Of a stretch of DNA of 64,000 bases, positions 9,577 through 19,287 are shown piece after piece. Every line of letters begins with the position of its first letter. Position 1 is the stretch's first letter. The translations under genes were made by a program, and so were the position numbers. The notes beneath the pieces are model-generated. The model was given only the letters and a program-made list of their open reading frames with translations, was not told the origin of the DNA and did no database searches. This DNA comes from Vagococcus sp. CY52-2. Lineage in GTDB: Bacteria; Bacillota; Bacilli; Lactobacillales; Vagococcaceae. The stretch is from contig NZ_CP093384.1 of assembly GCF_022655055.1 (NCBI RefSeq), positions 620,001 through 684,000 of the forward strand, read 5' to 3'.

Positions 9577-10023
9577 ATGTCAAAGGATCACTTAGTTGAC
9601 GAAGCGATTGAAAAGTTAAAAGCAGCTGATATAAGAATAACGCCACAGAGATACGCTATTTTGGAATATCTAATCGAAAGTCACACACACCCTACGGCAG
9701 ATGATATCTATAAAGAGTTGGAACATCGTTTTCCAAACATGAGTGTGGCGACTGTTTATAACAATTTAAGATTGTTTACTGAGATTGGTTTTGTTATCGA
9801 AATGACATATGGTGATTCTTCAAGTCGGTTTGATTTTACAACGGAGAAACATTATCATGCCATTTGTGAAAAGTGTAAAAAAGTAGTAGATGTTAATTAT
9901 CCTGGCTTGGGTGATGTTGAAGCGGCTACTGAAAAATTAACTGGTTTTAAGATAAATGATCATCGTTTAGAAATGTATGGTATTTGTCCAGATTGTCAAA
10001 AATTAGAAGAAGAGGTTATATAA
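9577..10023 (+). CDS. perR: Peroxide-responsive repressor PerR (Fur family)
   Basis: A metal-dependent repressor of peroxide defence and iron handling, 148 residues. All residues of the PerR regulatory metal site can be placed by alignment with the Bacillus protein: H38, D86, H92, H94 and D105. The structural zinc cysteines are C97/C100 and C137/C140. The DNA-recognition helix has NMSVATVYNNLRLF. D105 at this position is the feature separating PerR from Fur and Zur. It follows lspA by about 65 bp and may share its transcript. Confidence 0.88.
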   Translation: MSKDHLVDEAIEKLKAADIRITPQRYAILEYLIESHTHPTADDIYKELEHRFPNMSVATVYNNLRLFTEIGFVIEMTYGDSSSRFDFTTEKHYHAICEKCKKVVDVNYPGLGDVEAATEKLTGFKINDHRLEMYGICPDCQKLEEEVI

Positions 10024-10064
10024 AAAAGTCCATATTTCTCTTTATGAGAAGTATGGACTTTTTT
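10022..10064. terminator. Bidirectional terminator between perR and telA
   Basis: A 19-bp stem with one G-U pair (10022-10040 with 10046-10064) and a 5-nt loop. An A-run and a T-run at its ends suit termination from both sides. Confidence 0.85.
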
Positions 10065-10065
10065 A

Positions 10066-11259
10066 TTAGTTATTACCTGACATATCAAGTAATTTATTTT
10101 TTAAATCTTCTTCCATCATCGCTAATTCTAATTCAGCATTACGGCGTTTTTCTTTGCCTTCTTGTTGAATTTTAAGTGTTTCTTGGATGGTTTCAATTAA
10201 ATCATTTTGTGTCTTTTGTAGTGTCTCAATATCAACAATGCCACGTTCGTTTTCTTTTGCTGTTTCAATAGCTGAAATTTTTAGCATTTCAGAATTTTTA
10301 GCTAACAAATCATTTGTTGTTTCAGATACTTGACGCTGAGCTGTAACCGCATCTTTTTGCCTTAAAAGAGTTAAAGCAATCGCCACTTGATTTTTCCATA
10401 AAGGAATGGCTGTATTAATAGAAGCTTGTATTTTCTCAGCTAGTGCTTGATTTGTATTTTGAATCAAACGAATTTGTGGTGCTTGTTGAATCGTAATCTG
10501 TCTCGCTAGTTTTAAGTCGTATGTTCTTTTTTCAAGACGATCAACAAATTGGTTTAAGTCATTCACAATTTGTGTATCCATTTGGTCACCAGTTTTTTCA
10601 GCTAAAGCCATTGCTTCTGGAATCGTTTTTGTTTGAAGTTCTTCAATTTTTAATTCCCCAGCTGCAATATAGATATTCAAGGCATCAAAGTAGTCCTTAT
10701 TTTTATGATAAAGTTGTTCTAACATGCTATTATCTTCAAGTAATCCATTTTTTTCATGATCTAGTTTAACAGCTATTTTATCAATCTGAGCACCAATTTT
10801 TTGATATTTTGCTGTTGTTTCATAAATGGATTGCTTTACCTTTCCAAACATGCGTTTAAATAGATTTCCATCTTTTGCTTCAAGTTCACTAGGACTTGCT
10901 TCATTTAAACGATACATTAATTCAGTTAGAGAATCTCCCATTGGACCAATATCTTGTGTTTGAACATGATTCAACATGGTATGTGAAAATTCACTTAATT
11001 TTTGTTGTGCCGCAACACCATAGCTTAAAATGGATTGGCTATCATTTGTATCGATTTGATTGGCTAATTCTTGTGCTTGTTGTTTTCGTTCATCTGATAG
11101 TCTATCAATGACTTTTGTTGACGTTTGGGCTTTTGTTACTTGTTGTTTTTTTTCAGCCTGATTTAATAAGTCAGATTGTTCCAATTCTGAAAATGGATTA
11201 CTTAGTAAATCATCTAAAGTATTATCAATGGGTTCAGCTTTTTTTAATTCATCCGACAT
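10066..11259 (-). CDS. telA: Toxic anion resistance protein, TelA family
   Basis: A 397-residue, mostly alpha-helical cytoplasmic protein of the TelA/KlaA family, linked to tellurite resistance and cell-envelope stress. The family core is visible around [35 protein letters not shown] in the second half (not quoted in full here), with heptad-like helices throughout. Its start codon overlaps the stop codon of the upstream XpaC gene by one base, so the two are translationally coupled. The TelA-XpaC pair is common in Firmicutes. The true biochemical role is not established. Confidence 0.85.
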   Translation of the reverse strand: MSDELKKAEPIDNTLDDLLSNPFSELEQSDLLNQAEKKQQVTKAQTSTKVIDRLSDERKQQAQELANQIDTNDSQSILSYGVAAQQKLSEFSHTMLNHVQTQDIGPMGDSLTELMYRLNEASPSELEAKDGNLFKRMFGKVKQSIYETTAKYQKIGAQIDKIAVKLDHEKNGLLEDNSMLEQLYHKNKDYFDALNIYIAAGELKIEELQTKTIPEAMALAEKTGDQMDTQIVNDLNQFVDRLEKRTYDLKLARQITIQQAPQIRLIQNTNQALAEKIQASINTAIPLWKNQVAIALTLLRQKDAVTAQRQVSETTNDLLAKNSEMLKISAIETAKENERGIVDIETLQKTQNDLIETIQETLKIQQEGKEKRRNAELELAMMEEDLKNKLLDMSGNN

Positions 11260-11930
11260 TACAATTCCTCCTGATCATCAGATATATTGTGTTTAAAGGC
11301 TTCTTTATTAGCATTTTGTTTGGCAATTGAAATTTCTACTTCTAAATCTTCGATGTCATCTGAAACAAAATTTTCATAATCTTCTATGATAAGACGAGAG
11401 ACATTTTCGATTGCACCAATACTATTATTTAGTGTATCATATGTCTCTTTACTTTTGATTTCATGATTAGAAATGTCTGCATATTTATTCGTCATTTCAA
11501 CTAGATTAGGCAAATGAGTATACAAAAATTTATCTGCCAAATGAAGTTTTTTAGGTTCTTTAACAATTTCTTTGAACATCGCTTTTGCTACTTTCAATGT
11601 GTCATATCTCAAGTTAATGGCATTTAGCTTCGGAATATTATAGAAGTTTTTTTCTAATTGATCAATTTGTCCTTTTGTTTCTGATAGCGTTGTTCTAAAA
11701 AAAACAATCTCTTTGTCAGACATGCCAGCTTCATAATAATGTTCTTGTTTTTCTCTAGTCAGTTCAGGAACGACTTCTTTGTTTTTTCGTTTAGAAATCT
11801 TTCGATAAATTATCCAACTGATAGCAATTAAGATAAATACGGTACCAAGATTTTCATTAATATCCGTTAAAACGCACATTCCTATTAAAAAACCAATAAC
11901 ACCGACGATTGTGTATTTCATTCTCTTCAT
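11259..11930 (-). CDS. xpaC: XpaC-family membrane protein (5-bromo-4-chloroindolyl phosphate hydrolysis family)
   Basis: A 223-residue protein with two short N-terminal membrane segments (about 6-24 and 27-42), a basic stretch ([12 protein letters not shown]), and a helical cytoplasmic domain of the XpaC type. The family name comes from an old phosphatase phenotype and says little about function. It is always found with TelA, which follows here with a one-base overlap. The ribosome site GAGGAG lies 7 nt before the ATG. Confidence 0.75.
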   Translation of the reverse strand: MKRMKYTIVGVIGFLIGMCVLTDINENLGTVFILIAISWIIYRKISKRKNKEVVPELTREKQEHYYEAGMSDKEIVFFRTTLSETKGQIDQLEKNFYNIPKLNAINLRYDTLKVAKAMFKEIVKEPKKLHLADKFLYTHLPNLVEMTNKYADISNHEIKSKETYDTLNNSIGAIENVSRLIIEDYENFVSDDIEDLEVEISIAKQNANKEAFKHNISDDQEEL

Positions 11931-12114
11931 TTTGTCACTCCTCTTTTCAAGTATTTTTTGTATAGTATTAGTTTAGCATAAGGAAGTAAAAACATTATCA
12001 GTCCTAAGTTTGATTTATAAATAAGTATTAAGGATACAGCGAGTTTTGTTGAAATAACGACTCTTTAAAGGTATCATAAACATAAATAAGTGAATTGACA
12101 AGGAGCAGGCATGA

Positions 12115-12663
12115 ATGAAAGATAAATTTAATGAAGAAACGCTCGAAAGAAAAGAGGTATTCAAAGGATCAGTGATTGATGTGTGTGTTGATACGGTTGA
12201 ATTACCTAATGGGAAAACATCAAAACGTGAATTGGTTTTTCATAAAGGAGCAGTTGGTATTTTAGCCATTACACCGATGAATCGCATTGTGTTAGTCAAA
12301 CAATTTCGTAAAGCAATAGAAAAAAGTATTTTAGAAATACCAGCAGGAAAAATTGAAGCATATGAAGATAACCCGTTAGAAACAGCTAAGCGTGAACTAG
12401 AGGAAGAAACCTTTTATCAATGTGATTCAATGGTTGAAGTGGCCGATTTTGTTACATCTCCAGGTTTTTGTAATGAAAGAATGGTCTTATTTCAAGCTAA
12501 TGGTATCAAAAAAGCCGATAATCCTTTACCAAGAGATGAGGATGAATTTTTAGATATCGTGGAGTTATCTTTAGAGGAAGTGAAAGAGTACATTCGTCTT
12601 GGTACAATTTGTGATGCTAAGACATTATATGCTATTCTATTATGGGAAATGCAAATGAAATAA
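12115..12663 (+). CDS. nudF: ADP-ribose pyrophosphatase (NUDIX hydrolase)
   Basis: Hydrolyses ADP-ribose to AMP and ribose-5-P. It has 182 residues with the N-terminal beta sheet typical of NudF and a Nudix box that begins PAGKIEAYED and ends RELEEETF. The box is slightly odd: one residue is inserted before RE, and the usual G after EET is F. The metal-binding glutamates are intact. It is first in a tight run nudF, small membrane protein, mtnN, pncA, with gaps of 10-13 nt, clearly an operon. Confidence 0.88.
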   Translation: MKDKFNEETLERKEVFKGSVIDVCVDTVELPNGKTSKRELVFHKGAVGILAITPMNRIVLVKQFRKAIEKSILEIPAGKIEAYEDNPLETAKRELEEETFYQCDSMVEVADFVTSPGFCNERMVLFQANGIKKADNPLPRDEDEFLDIVELSLEEVKEYIRLGTICDAKTLYAILLWEMQMK

Positions 12664-12673
12664 GGAGTTTATC

Positions 12674-12844
12674 ATGTCGAAAGAAAAACAAAAGAAAGTA
12701 GAAACAACGTCAAAACAAATTTTAACAAGAAGTCGTGTAAGAGAACATAATAAAAACGAACAACGTAATGCATGGTTAAACCGAGCGATTGTGATTATCG
12801 TCATCTTATTAGTCATTATGTTGTATGCTATTTTTAAACTGTAA
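12674..12844 (+). CDS. Small single-pass membrane protein, possibly MacP-like
   Basis: A 56-residue protein with AGGAG 8 nt before the ATG. A charged, Lys/Arg/Glu-rich cytoplasmic part (1-36) with several Thr and Ser (VETTSKQ) is followed by one C-terminal helix (about 38-55, IVIIVILLVIMLYAIF). It sits between nudF and mtnN. In streptococci that slot holds MacP, the small phosphoprotein that activates a class A penicillin-binding protein. The topology agrees (cytoplasmic N-terminus, TM at the C-terminus) but the protein is much shorter. The link is by position and shape only. Confidence 0.6.
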   Translation: MSKEKQKKVETTSKQILTRSRVREHNKNEQRNAWLNRAIVIIVILLVIMLYAIFKL

Positions 12845-12856
12845 GGGAGTTTATGT

Positions 12857-13549
12857 ATGAAAATTGGAATCATTGGGGCAATGGAACAAGAAGTTGTGTT
12901 ATTAAAAAATCAACTAGAAAATAAAAAAGAATGGCATGAAGCAGGTGTGTCATTTTATTCAGGAAGTATTGGAACACATGAAATTGTAGTAACACAATCA
13001 GGTATAGGCAAAGTTTTAGCTGGGTTAACAGCGACGTTACTAATTAGTCATTATCATGTTGATTGTTTAATTAATTCAGGATCTGCTGGTGGTATTGGTA
13101 AAGGTTTATCGATTGGAGATATTGTCATTTCTGATAAATTAGCTTATTTTGATTCGGACGTTACAGCATTTGGTTATGAATATGGGCAAATGCCACAGAT
13201 GCCATTATTTTATGAAGCAAGTAATCAACTCATGAGTGTAGCGATAAAAGCAGCTGAGGATAAGCAATTAGCAACACACATTGGGTTGATTGTTTCAGGA
13301 GATACCTTTGTCCATAGTCAAGAACAAATAGCCCACATAAAAAAACATTTTCCTGACGTTTTAGCTAATGAGATGGAAGGCGCGGCGATTGCTCAAGTGG
13401 CGCATCAATATAAGTGTCCATTTGTTGTGATCCGTGCCATTAGTGATGTAGGCGATGAAAATGCTAGTGTAAATTTTGATGAGTTTATTATTGAAGCAGG
13501 AAAAAAATCTGCTGAAATGGTCGTTGAATTAGTGAAACAATTAAACTAA
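12857..13549 (+). CDS. mtnN: 5'-methylthioadenosine/S-adenosylhomocysteine nucleosidase
   Basis: Cleaves adenine from MTA and SAH, recycling by-products of methylation and polyamine synthesis and supplying the autoinducer-2 precursor pathway. It has 230 residues. The N-terminal GAMEQE motif (catalytic-site Glu), the SGDTFV block, NEMEGAAIAQVA (ribose-binding Glu) and the catalytic Asp in RAISDVGDEN are all present. It is third in the nudF operon, with GGGAG before the ATG. Confidence 0.95.
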   Translation: MKIGIIGAMEQEVVLLKNQLENKKEWHEAGVSFYSGSIGTHEIVVTQSGIGKVLAGLTATLLISHYHVDCLINSGSAGGIGKGLSIGDIVISDKLAYFDSDVTAFGYEYGQMPQMPLFYEASNQLMSVAIKAAEDKQLATHIGLIVSGDTFVHSQEQIAHIKKHFPDVLANEMEGAAIAQVAHQYKCPFVVIRAISDVGDENASVNFDEFIIEAGKKSAEMVVELVKQLN

Positions 13550-13560
13550 GGAGAGAAGAC

Positions 13561-14106
13561 ATGAAAGCTTTGATATCAATAGATTATACAAATGATTTTG
13601 TTGCAAGTGATGGAAAATTAACGACTGGTGAATTCGGTCAAGCCATTGAAACAGAGATGGTCCGTTTAACTAACCAATTTATTGACGATGGAAATTACGT
13701 TGTTTTTGCTATTGATTGTCATGATGACACAGATAAGTATCATCCAGAGAACACTTTATTTCCTCCTCATAATATTATTGGAACAAAAGGAAGAGAATTG
13801 TATCAAGGATTAAATGATGTGTATCAAAAAAATAAGGAAAAAGATACGATGTATTGGATAGATAAGCGTCACTATTCAGCTTTTAGTGGCACAGATTTAG
13901 ATATTCGATTAAGAGAAAGAAAAATCGATACAGTTCATTTAGTAGGAGTGTGTACAGATATTTGTGTGTTACATACCGCTATCGATGCTTATAATTTAGG
14001 ATACAATATTGTAATTCACGAAAAAGCTGTCCAAAGCTTTGATCAAGTTGGCCATAAATGGGCTTTAGGCCATTTTAAAAATACGCTTGGTGCGACAATT
14101 GTTTAA
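13561..14106 (+). CDS. pncA: Nicotinamidase-type cysteine hydrolase
   Basis: Deamidates nicotinamide to nicotinate for NAD salvage (family role). It has 181 residues. The catalytic triad is visible: D8 (ISIDYTNDF), K102 (IDKRHYSAF) and C135 (GVCTDICVL). A metal site is formed by the D-x-H and H pair in AIDCHDDTDKYHPEN. The GVCTDICVLHTAIDAYNLGY block is very close to streptococcal PncA as I recall it. It is last in the nudF operon, 11 nt after mtnN, and followed by a terminator. Confidence 0.85.
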   Translation: MKALISIDYTNDFVASDGKLTTGEFGQAIETEMVRLTNQFIDDGNYVVFAIDCHDDTDKYHPENTLFPPHNIIGTKGRELYQGLNDVYQKNKEKDTMYWIDKRHYSAFSGTDLDIRLRERKIDTVHLVGVCTDICVLHTAIDAYNLGYNIVIHEKAVQSFDQVGHKWALGHFKNTLGATIV

Positions 14107-14109
14107 ATC

Positions 14110-14147
14110 AAAAAGCAAGCTCCTATGATTTTAGGGCTTGCTTTTTA
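14110..14147. terminator. Terminator between pncA and the YeiH-type gene
   Basis: A stem of about 15 bp with one bulged base pairs AAAAAGCAAGC... with ...GCTTGCTTTTT. It lies between converging genes and can serve both strands. Confidence 0.8.
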
Positions 14148-14151
14148 TTTA

Positions 14152-15156
14152 TTAAATGGATAATAATTTTATTAAAGTAATGGCAACAATCGTTTGAACA
14201 ATTCCTACACTTCCAGCATACGCTAAAAATCGAGGGCCTTCTTTAAAAAATTCTTTTGCGTTAATACGTAATCCAATAGCTGCTAAAGCAGTAATTTCAA
14301 ACCAGCCACTAATTGAGTGCGTTGTTTGGCTTAATATAGTTGGAAAATGAATGACACTATTTAAGACACAACAAATGATAAAGCCAATGATATACCAAGG
14401 AAGCGGAAATTTTTTCTTAGCCTTTTCTTGTATTGTTAGGTTGTTGTCTGTTGATTGGTTAGCAATTTTTCCAAAAGCAAATACAACGACCACTAAGAAC
14501 ATGATCCGTAAAATTTTAAATAAAGTTGCCATTTCTACAACTTGTGAACTAACCATATTGGCACTGGCAATAACTTGACCGACTGATTGAAGCGTTCCAC
14601 CGATTAAGGCACTTTTAGCCATCACATTATCTGTAAAAACTGTACCACCAATAATAGGAAGAGTCAGCATCATCACAGTTCCTAATAAATTGACTAAGGT
14701 AATAATTTGTCCCTTTTCTTTATCTTTAGCCCCAATTTCTGGTGCGATTGCACCAATAGCTGATGAACCACATACAGCATTTCCTCCTGCCATCAGTAAT
14801 GACATCGTCTGGTTAAATTTTAATTTTTTCCCAATAAAGTAAGCTGATAGAATCGTTAGTGTCATTTGACACATAATAAATAGAATACCAGAACCCCCAA
14901 TTTGTACAATAGTTTGAAAGGTTACGGTAGTTCCAAGTAGAACAATGGATAATTCCAATAGTGTTTTTTCTGAAAATTTAGTTCCCTTTTGCCAAACTGA
15001 TTGATTAAAAAAAAGATTTCCTAAAAAAATACCTAATAAAATAGCAATGGTTCCAGCTCCGAGTGACGGTAACCATATGGCGAGTATTTTTGATAAGCTA
15101 GCAATCGCTAGGGATAAGAGAAGACCAGGGTAGATAGTTTGTTTCAATTGTTTCAT
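14152..15156 (-). CDS. YeiH/UPF0324-family inner-membrane exporter
   Basis: A 334-residue protein with about ten membrane helices, of the YeiH family (putative sulfate/anion exporters). It has the conserved [21 protein letters not shown] segment, with the family's GNAxCGxSAI signature, near residue 125. I choose the second ATG (15156) because GGAGG is 7 nt before it and only 1 nt before the first. It is divergent from a LysR gene with a palindrome between, the classic layout of a regulator and its target. The substrate is not shown by the sequence. Confidence 0.8.
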   Translation of the reverse strand: MKQLKQTIYPGLLLSLAIASLSKILAIWLPSLGAGTIAILLGIFLGNLFFNQSVWQKGTKFSEKTLLELSIVLLGTTVTFQTIVQIGGSGILFIMCQMTLTILSAYFIGKKLKFNQTMSLLMAGGNAVCGSSAIGAIAPEIGAKDKEKGQIITLVNLLGTVMMLTLPIIGGTVFTDNVMAKSALIGGTLQSVGQVIASANMVSSQVVEMATLFKILRIMFLVVVVFAFGKIANQSTDNNLTIQEKAKKKFPLPWYIIGFIICCVLNSVIHFPTILSQTTHSISGWFEITALAAIGLRINAKEFFKEGPRFLAYAGSVGIVQTIVAITLIKLLSI

Positions 15157-15217
15157 ATTCATTCCTCCAAAGTTAACATAATTTGATTATACTGGTTTAG
15201 TTTACATTTTAAAAATA

Positions 15218-15239
15218 AATAGTTAGAATATTAACTATT
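15218..15239. promoter_or_regulatory. Inverted repeat, candidate LysR-family operator
   Basis: AATAGTTA and TAACTATT form perfect 8-bp arms around a 6-nt spacer in the 108-bp gap between the exporter gene and the divergent LysR gene. Size, T-n-A content and location fit a LysR-type binding site. Binding is an inference. Confidence 0.55.
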
Positions 15240-15264
15240 ACGAAAACAAATAGTAGGTGTAAAG

Positions 15265-16092
15265 ATGTTTAAATTATTTTTAACATTTAAAGAAGCATAT
15301 GAGACGAGAAACTTTACAAAAGCGGCTGAAAATTTATTCATTTCACAACCGGCTGTTTCTAGTCAAATGAAACAATTAGAAGAAGAACTAAATTGTAAAT
15401 TGTTTATTAGAAAAACGAAACAAGAGATGTCTCCAACAAAAGAAGCAACTATCCTGTATACAAGGCTATTAAATTTAGAAGATGACTGGTTAGAAACCAA
15501 GAGGTTGATTAAACAGGTTGGAAATAATCCAGTAAAATGTGTTATTAGTGCATCAAATACTTTTTCTATCTATTACTTACCTGATTTAATGAGTTGGTTA
15601 GTTAAGAGATTTCCTGAGGTATATTTTGAACTTGATATGCATAATTCCGAAGAAGTTCTGGAAAATGTCTTACAGCATCGAGCGCATTTTGGATTTATTG
15701 AAAAACCATTGGAAACAGGTCCTGTATGCCGAAAAGAGTTTTTAACAGATGAGTTGGTGATTGCTGGTAATCTTGATAGTGATCTGTGGTTGTGTCGGGA
15801 AGATATTTCAGGTGTATATCATTATACCAAGCGATATTTTTTACAAGAAAACATTCAACCAAAGCGTTTATGTGTAAAAAATAATGAAATGATTGTGAGA
15901 TTACTTGAAAAAGGTATTGGAAAAAGTATTATTTCACGTGTGTCAGTCCCTAAACATATGTTCTATCAAGAATTGGGTATGAATTATAAACGTTTATTTT
16001 ATTTTTTAAAAAAAGATTATTTGACACATCCCACGTTTTTAGAAATTGAAGCAGTCATTGAACAGTACGCAAAAGAAAAAGGCGGAGAATGA
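15265..16092 (+). CDS. LysR-family transcriptional regulator
   Basis: A 275-residue regulator. The N-terminal winged HTH has the standard NFTKAAENLFISQPAVSSQMKQLE block (about 16-40). The C-terminal co-inducer domain is somewhat short. It resembles CysL/CbbR-like members that control sulfur or anion genes. It is divergent from the YeiH-type exporter and probably controls it, and itself, through the palindrome between them. Its 3' end abuts the converging Mga-like gene, with a GAATGA/TCATTC mini-hairpin at the junction. Confidence 0.85.
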   Translation: MFKLFLTFKEAYETRNFTKAAENLFISQPAVSSQMKQLEEELNCKLFIRKTKQEMSPTKEATILYTRLLNLEDDWLETKRLIKQVGNNPVKCVISASNTFSIYYLPDLMSWLVKRFPEVYFELDMHNSEEVLENVLQHRAHFGFIEKPLETGPVCRKEFLTDELVIAGNLDSDLWLCREDISGVYHYTKRYFLQENIQPKRLCVKNNEMIVRLLEKGIGKSIISRVSVPKHMFYQELGMNYKRLFYFLKKDYLTHPTFLEIEAVIEQYAKEKGGE

Positions 16093-16094
16093 AA

Positions 16095-17570
16095 TCATTC
16101 TTCGTCTTTTTTTTGTTTTTCTTTAATGATGGTCTCTACTTTTTGAAGAAAGGTTAGGTTAAGTGGAAATTTTACCATAATAATGGGTGTATCTTTGTAG
16201 AGTGAATGTTTACTCGTTTCATGAAATGGCGTTAAGACAATATCTGTCTGCTCTTTTGAGTAAGAGTCTTGATAGTTTATTTGATGATTAAAATATAAAT
16301 CCAAATAGTCTTTCATTTGCTTTTGGTGCAGATAGTCAAACGCTGGTTCCATATGAATCGATACGACTTTATATAGGTGTTCTGAATCAACAAAATAAAG
16401 AAAACGAAAAAAATATTGTTGTAAAAGAATCGTTAGTTGACTATTCGGAATAAAGCCTGTTTCAATCAAATGTTTTTTGATAACCGTTGTAAATTTTGCA
16501 GTGGTAAAAGGGTATTGTTCTAAATTATAGTGAACAGTGACACCATATTTATATTCGAATACTAATTGATTAAATACCATTGTAATAAAACTAGTATAGA
16601 AAATATCTCTCTTTATTAAGTAAATATCCTCATCTGATAAGGGGCGAAATAATGGAAATAAATCGCAAAAAATTAAATCAGTTATCGTCATTAGTTCTAA
16701 TTGATTTTCATTAAAAAAATTGTAAACAAGATTGGTGTTCTGTTTTCTATTTAGCTCTTCATCAAGTGTCATAATATAGAAAAAATAAGCAATTTCTTTT
16801 TGATTAAAAACGTAATAATGATGGAATAATTCTTCAACATAAGGATAGATAGGATGAGAAGCTAGAAAGCGATTGAATTTATCACTAATGATAATAAGTT
16901 GATTAAAACTAATCCGCTGTAAATGAATTAAAAAAATATTGATCGTTTTTTGCTTTTTAACATCAGATATTTGAAAATTTGCTTTCTTAAAAAAATCATC
17001 AAAGTTCTGTTTTAGATCCTCGTAATTTATACCGTCGAGTAAAAAATAAGCATTTCGACTAGCCATTGTATCAAATAAAGCAATGAAATATCTTATTTTA
17101 CGTTCATCACCAACTAATTTTAAATGAACTAAATCAATTCCATAAACGTGACAGGCTTCTCTAATTCGTTTGAGATTTTTTCTAACTGTTGTTTCACTTA
17201 AAAAATGCATTTGGCAATAGTTTGTTACGGAGACGATTTGTTGATTAATGATGTCATTTAATAGAATCATAGTTTGACTACTTTGAACAACGAATTTTTT
17301 AAAATCTTCAAAGTCATTTGAATAGTCAGTAATTTTTATTCCTTTCATTTTTAGATAATCAATAGAAAGTTGATTATCTGTTATTAAATCATACTCTTTT
17401 TTTCTTTCTAAAATGTCTTTTATGTAATGTTGGACTGTCCTTTCAGAAATCGCTAATTCTTTAGATAGGTAGGAGGTTTGTGTCCAATCGTAATGATTGT
17501 AAATGATACTAATGACAGAGATAGTCGTTTTTATTTTTGGTTCAAGTAATAAATCAATCAATGATGTCAT
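16095..17570 (-). CDS. Mga/AtxA-like transcriptional regulator, upstream of gad genes
   Basis: A regulator of about 491 residues. A first HTH (LSKELAISERTVQHYIKDI, about 35-53) is followed by the M-protein trans-acting-type HTH (CQMHFLSETTVRKNLKRIR, about 120-140). A long PRD-like helical middle region and a short EIIB-like C-terminal end follow. It is clearly a paralog of the regulator at 24430-25947; both have SVT-Y---HF-SE--VRK-LK-IR and LVG-E--IR. It is divergent from the glutamate/GABA antiporter gene. The start is uncertain: ATG 17570 has AAAGGA directly adjacent, and TTG codons at 17579 and 17561 are alternatives. Confidence 0.75.
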   Translation of the reverse strand: MTSLIDLLLEPKIKTTISVISIIYNHYDWTQTSYLSKELAISERTVQHYIKDILERKKEYDLITDNQLSIDYLKMKGIKITDYSNDFEDFKKFVVQSSQTMILLNDIINQQIVSVTNYCQMHFLSETTVRKNLKRIREACHVYGIDLVHLKLVGDERKIRYFIALFDTMASRNAYFLLDGINYEDLKQNFDDFFKKANFQISDVKKQKTINIFLIHLQRISFNQLIIISDKFNRFLASHPIYPYVEELFHHYYVFNQKEIAYFFYIMTLDEELNRKQNTNLVYNFFNENQLELMTITDLIFCDLFPLFRPLSDEDIYLIKRDIFYTSFITMVFNQLVFEYKYGVTVHYNLEQYPFTTAKFTTVIKKHLIETGFIPNSQLTILLQQYFFRFLYFVDSEHLYKVVSIHMEPAFDYLHQKQMKDYLDLYFNHQINYQDSYSKEQTDIVLTPFHETSKHSLYKDTPIIMVKFPLNLTFLQKVETIIKEKQKKDEE

Positions 17571-17862
17571 TCCTTTCAAGAAAATAAATCAGACATACTA
17601 GTGAAACAAGTATAATCTGTTTTATAAAAAAAGACAATTCGCATAAAAATTGATTTTAGGTCAATAAAATCAAATTTTTTTAGTTTTCTTTTCATTGGAT
17701 GTTCTAAGTTAAGTATGAATTAAGCGATATACTTATCGTTGCTATAGAGATAGAAGATAGATTAATAACATGAATACTTACAATGCTATTTAATATTTGA
17801 TGTATTGTAAAGAAATTTAACAAATCAGTTATTTCTAATGTTTAGTAGAGAGGATTTAAATC
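17571..17862. promoter_or_regulatory. Divergent regulatory region between Mga-like gene and gadC
   Basis: 292 bp of very AT-rich DNA without a gene. It contains an imperfect 13-bp inverted repeat (17646-17658 with 17665-17677, 12 of 13 paired) directly followed by a T-run. This could be an operator or a leader attenuator for the gad transcript. I could not assign a convincing -35/-10 pair. Confidence 0.5.
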
Positions 17863-19287
17863 ATGCAGAATACAAAAAAATTATCTTTATTCAGTTTTTT
17901 TGCCATGACGGCTTCGTTATTTATCACGGTCTATGAGTACCCAACGTTTGCTGAATCGGGGAAGACACTTATTTTCTTTTTATTAGTATGTGGTCTATTC
18001 TGGTTTTTACCAGTTGCCTTATGTGCAGCAGAGATTGGTACTGTAGAGGCGTTTGATGGAGGGGGGATTTTTGGATGGGTAGGTAAAACGTTAGGAGAAA
18101 AATTTGGTTTTGCTGCCATTTTCTTCCAGTGGTTTCAAATCACAGTGGGATTTGTCACAATGAGTTATTTTATCATTGGTGCGTTATCATATGCGTTAAA
18201 ATTTCCAGAGATGAATGACAATAAGCTCATTAAATTTTTAGTGGTAGTTTTAATTTTTTGGTTATTAACATTTTTACAATTTAAAGGGACAAAAACCACA
18301 TCTCAAATTGCGAAAGCAGGTTTTGTGATAGGCATTATTATTCCTGTAACTGTCTTATTAATTTTTACTATTAAATATGTTGCTACAGGTCATGCTGTAA
18401 CACATTCATTTTTAGATAAATCATTTTTCCCGAATAAGCAAACCTTCTCATCATTGGTGACTTTTATTTTAGCCTATGTTGGGGTGGAAGCTTCAGCATC
18501 CCATATTAAATCACTGGATAATCCACAAAAGAATTATCCGTTAATGATGGTTTACTTAGTTATTATAGGAATCGTATTAAGTACTATTGGTGGCACGACT
18601 GTTTCAATGGTCGTACCAGCGAAACATCTGTCGTTAAATAGTGGGGTGATTCAAGCATTTGAAACATTGATTTTGAAAGGTAATCCTCATCTATCATGGT
18701 TAGTCGAAATCCTTGCGATTATGTTGGCATTTGGTGTGCTAGCTCAAGTTAGTTCATGGATTGTCAGTCCAACAGAAGGCTTGCGTTATGTTGCCGATCA
18801 AGGATTGCTCCCTAAAAGCTGTCAAAAAATTAATAAAAATGGAGTGCCAACTTCTTTACTAATCATACAAGGTGTTATCGTGACCATTTGGGCTGCCGTT
18901 TTAACTTTTGGTGGAGGAGGAAATGCTGTGTCATTTTTAACCGCCATTTCATTAACCGTTGTGATTTATTTATGTGGCTATTTATTATTTTTTATTGGGT
19001 ATTTCGTTTTAATTTTTAAGAAATCAAATCAAGCATTAAAAAGAGCTTACGAAGTACCAGGAGGAAGAAAAGTAAAAGCGTTGTTAGCAAGTTTGGGTAT
19101 GGGGATGTCTTTATTAGCATTAGTTTCTTCCTTTATTGCGCCAAGTGAATTAAAAGCAAATGAAGCGAAAACCTACTTAATAACATTAGCTTTTAGTTCT
19201 GTTATAACCGTATTGTTACCATTTGTGTTTTATCACATATATGGGAAAAAACATTCGATTAATTTAAATAATGAAGAAAGAAAGTGA
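17863..19287 (+). CDS. gadC: Glutamate/GABA antiporter-type amino acid permease
   Basis: A 474-residue APC-superfamily transporter with about twelve membrane helices. It starts with the family's LSLFSFFAMTASLFITVYEYPTFAESG region, typical of GadC/YjeM-type antiporters (helix 1 unwound region). The EIGTVEAFDGGGIFGWVGK block follows. With glutamate decarboxylase it should import glutamate and export GABA, consuming cytoplasmic protons and resisting acid. Its stop codon overlaps the start region of the Pip gene, and gadB follows, so the three probably form one transcript. Confidence 0.85.
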   Translation: MQNTKKLSLFSFFAMTASLFITVYEYPTFAESGKTLIFFLLVCGLFWFLPVALCAAEIGTVEAFDGGGIFGWVGKTLGEKFGFAAIFFQWFQITVGFVTMSYFIIGALSYALKFPEMNDNKLIKFLVVVLIFWLLTFLQFKGTKTTSQIAKAGFVIGIIIPVTVLLIFTIKYVATGHAVTHSFLDKSFFPNKQTFSSLVTFILAYVGVEASASHIKSLDNPQKNYPLMMVYLVIIGIVLSTIGGTTVSMVVPAKHLSLNSGVIQAFETLILKGNPHLSWLVEILAIMLAFGVLAQVSSWIVSPTEGLRYVADQGLLPKSCQKINKNGVPTSLLIIQGVIVTIWAAVLTFGGGGNAVSFLTAISLTVVIYLCGYLLFFIGYFVLIFKKSNQALKRAYEVPGGRKVKALLASLGMGMSLLALVSSFIAPSELKANEAKTYLITLAFSSVITVLLPFVFYHIYGKKHSINLNNEERK

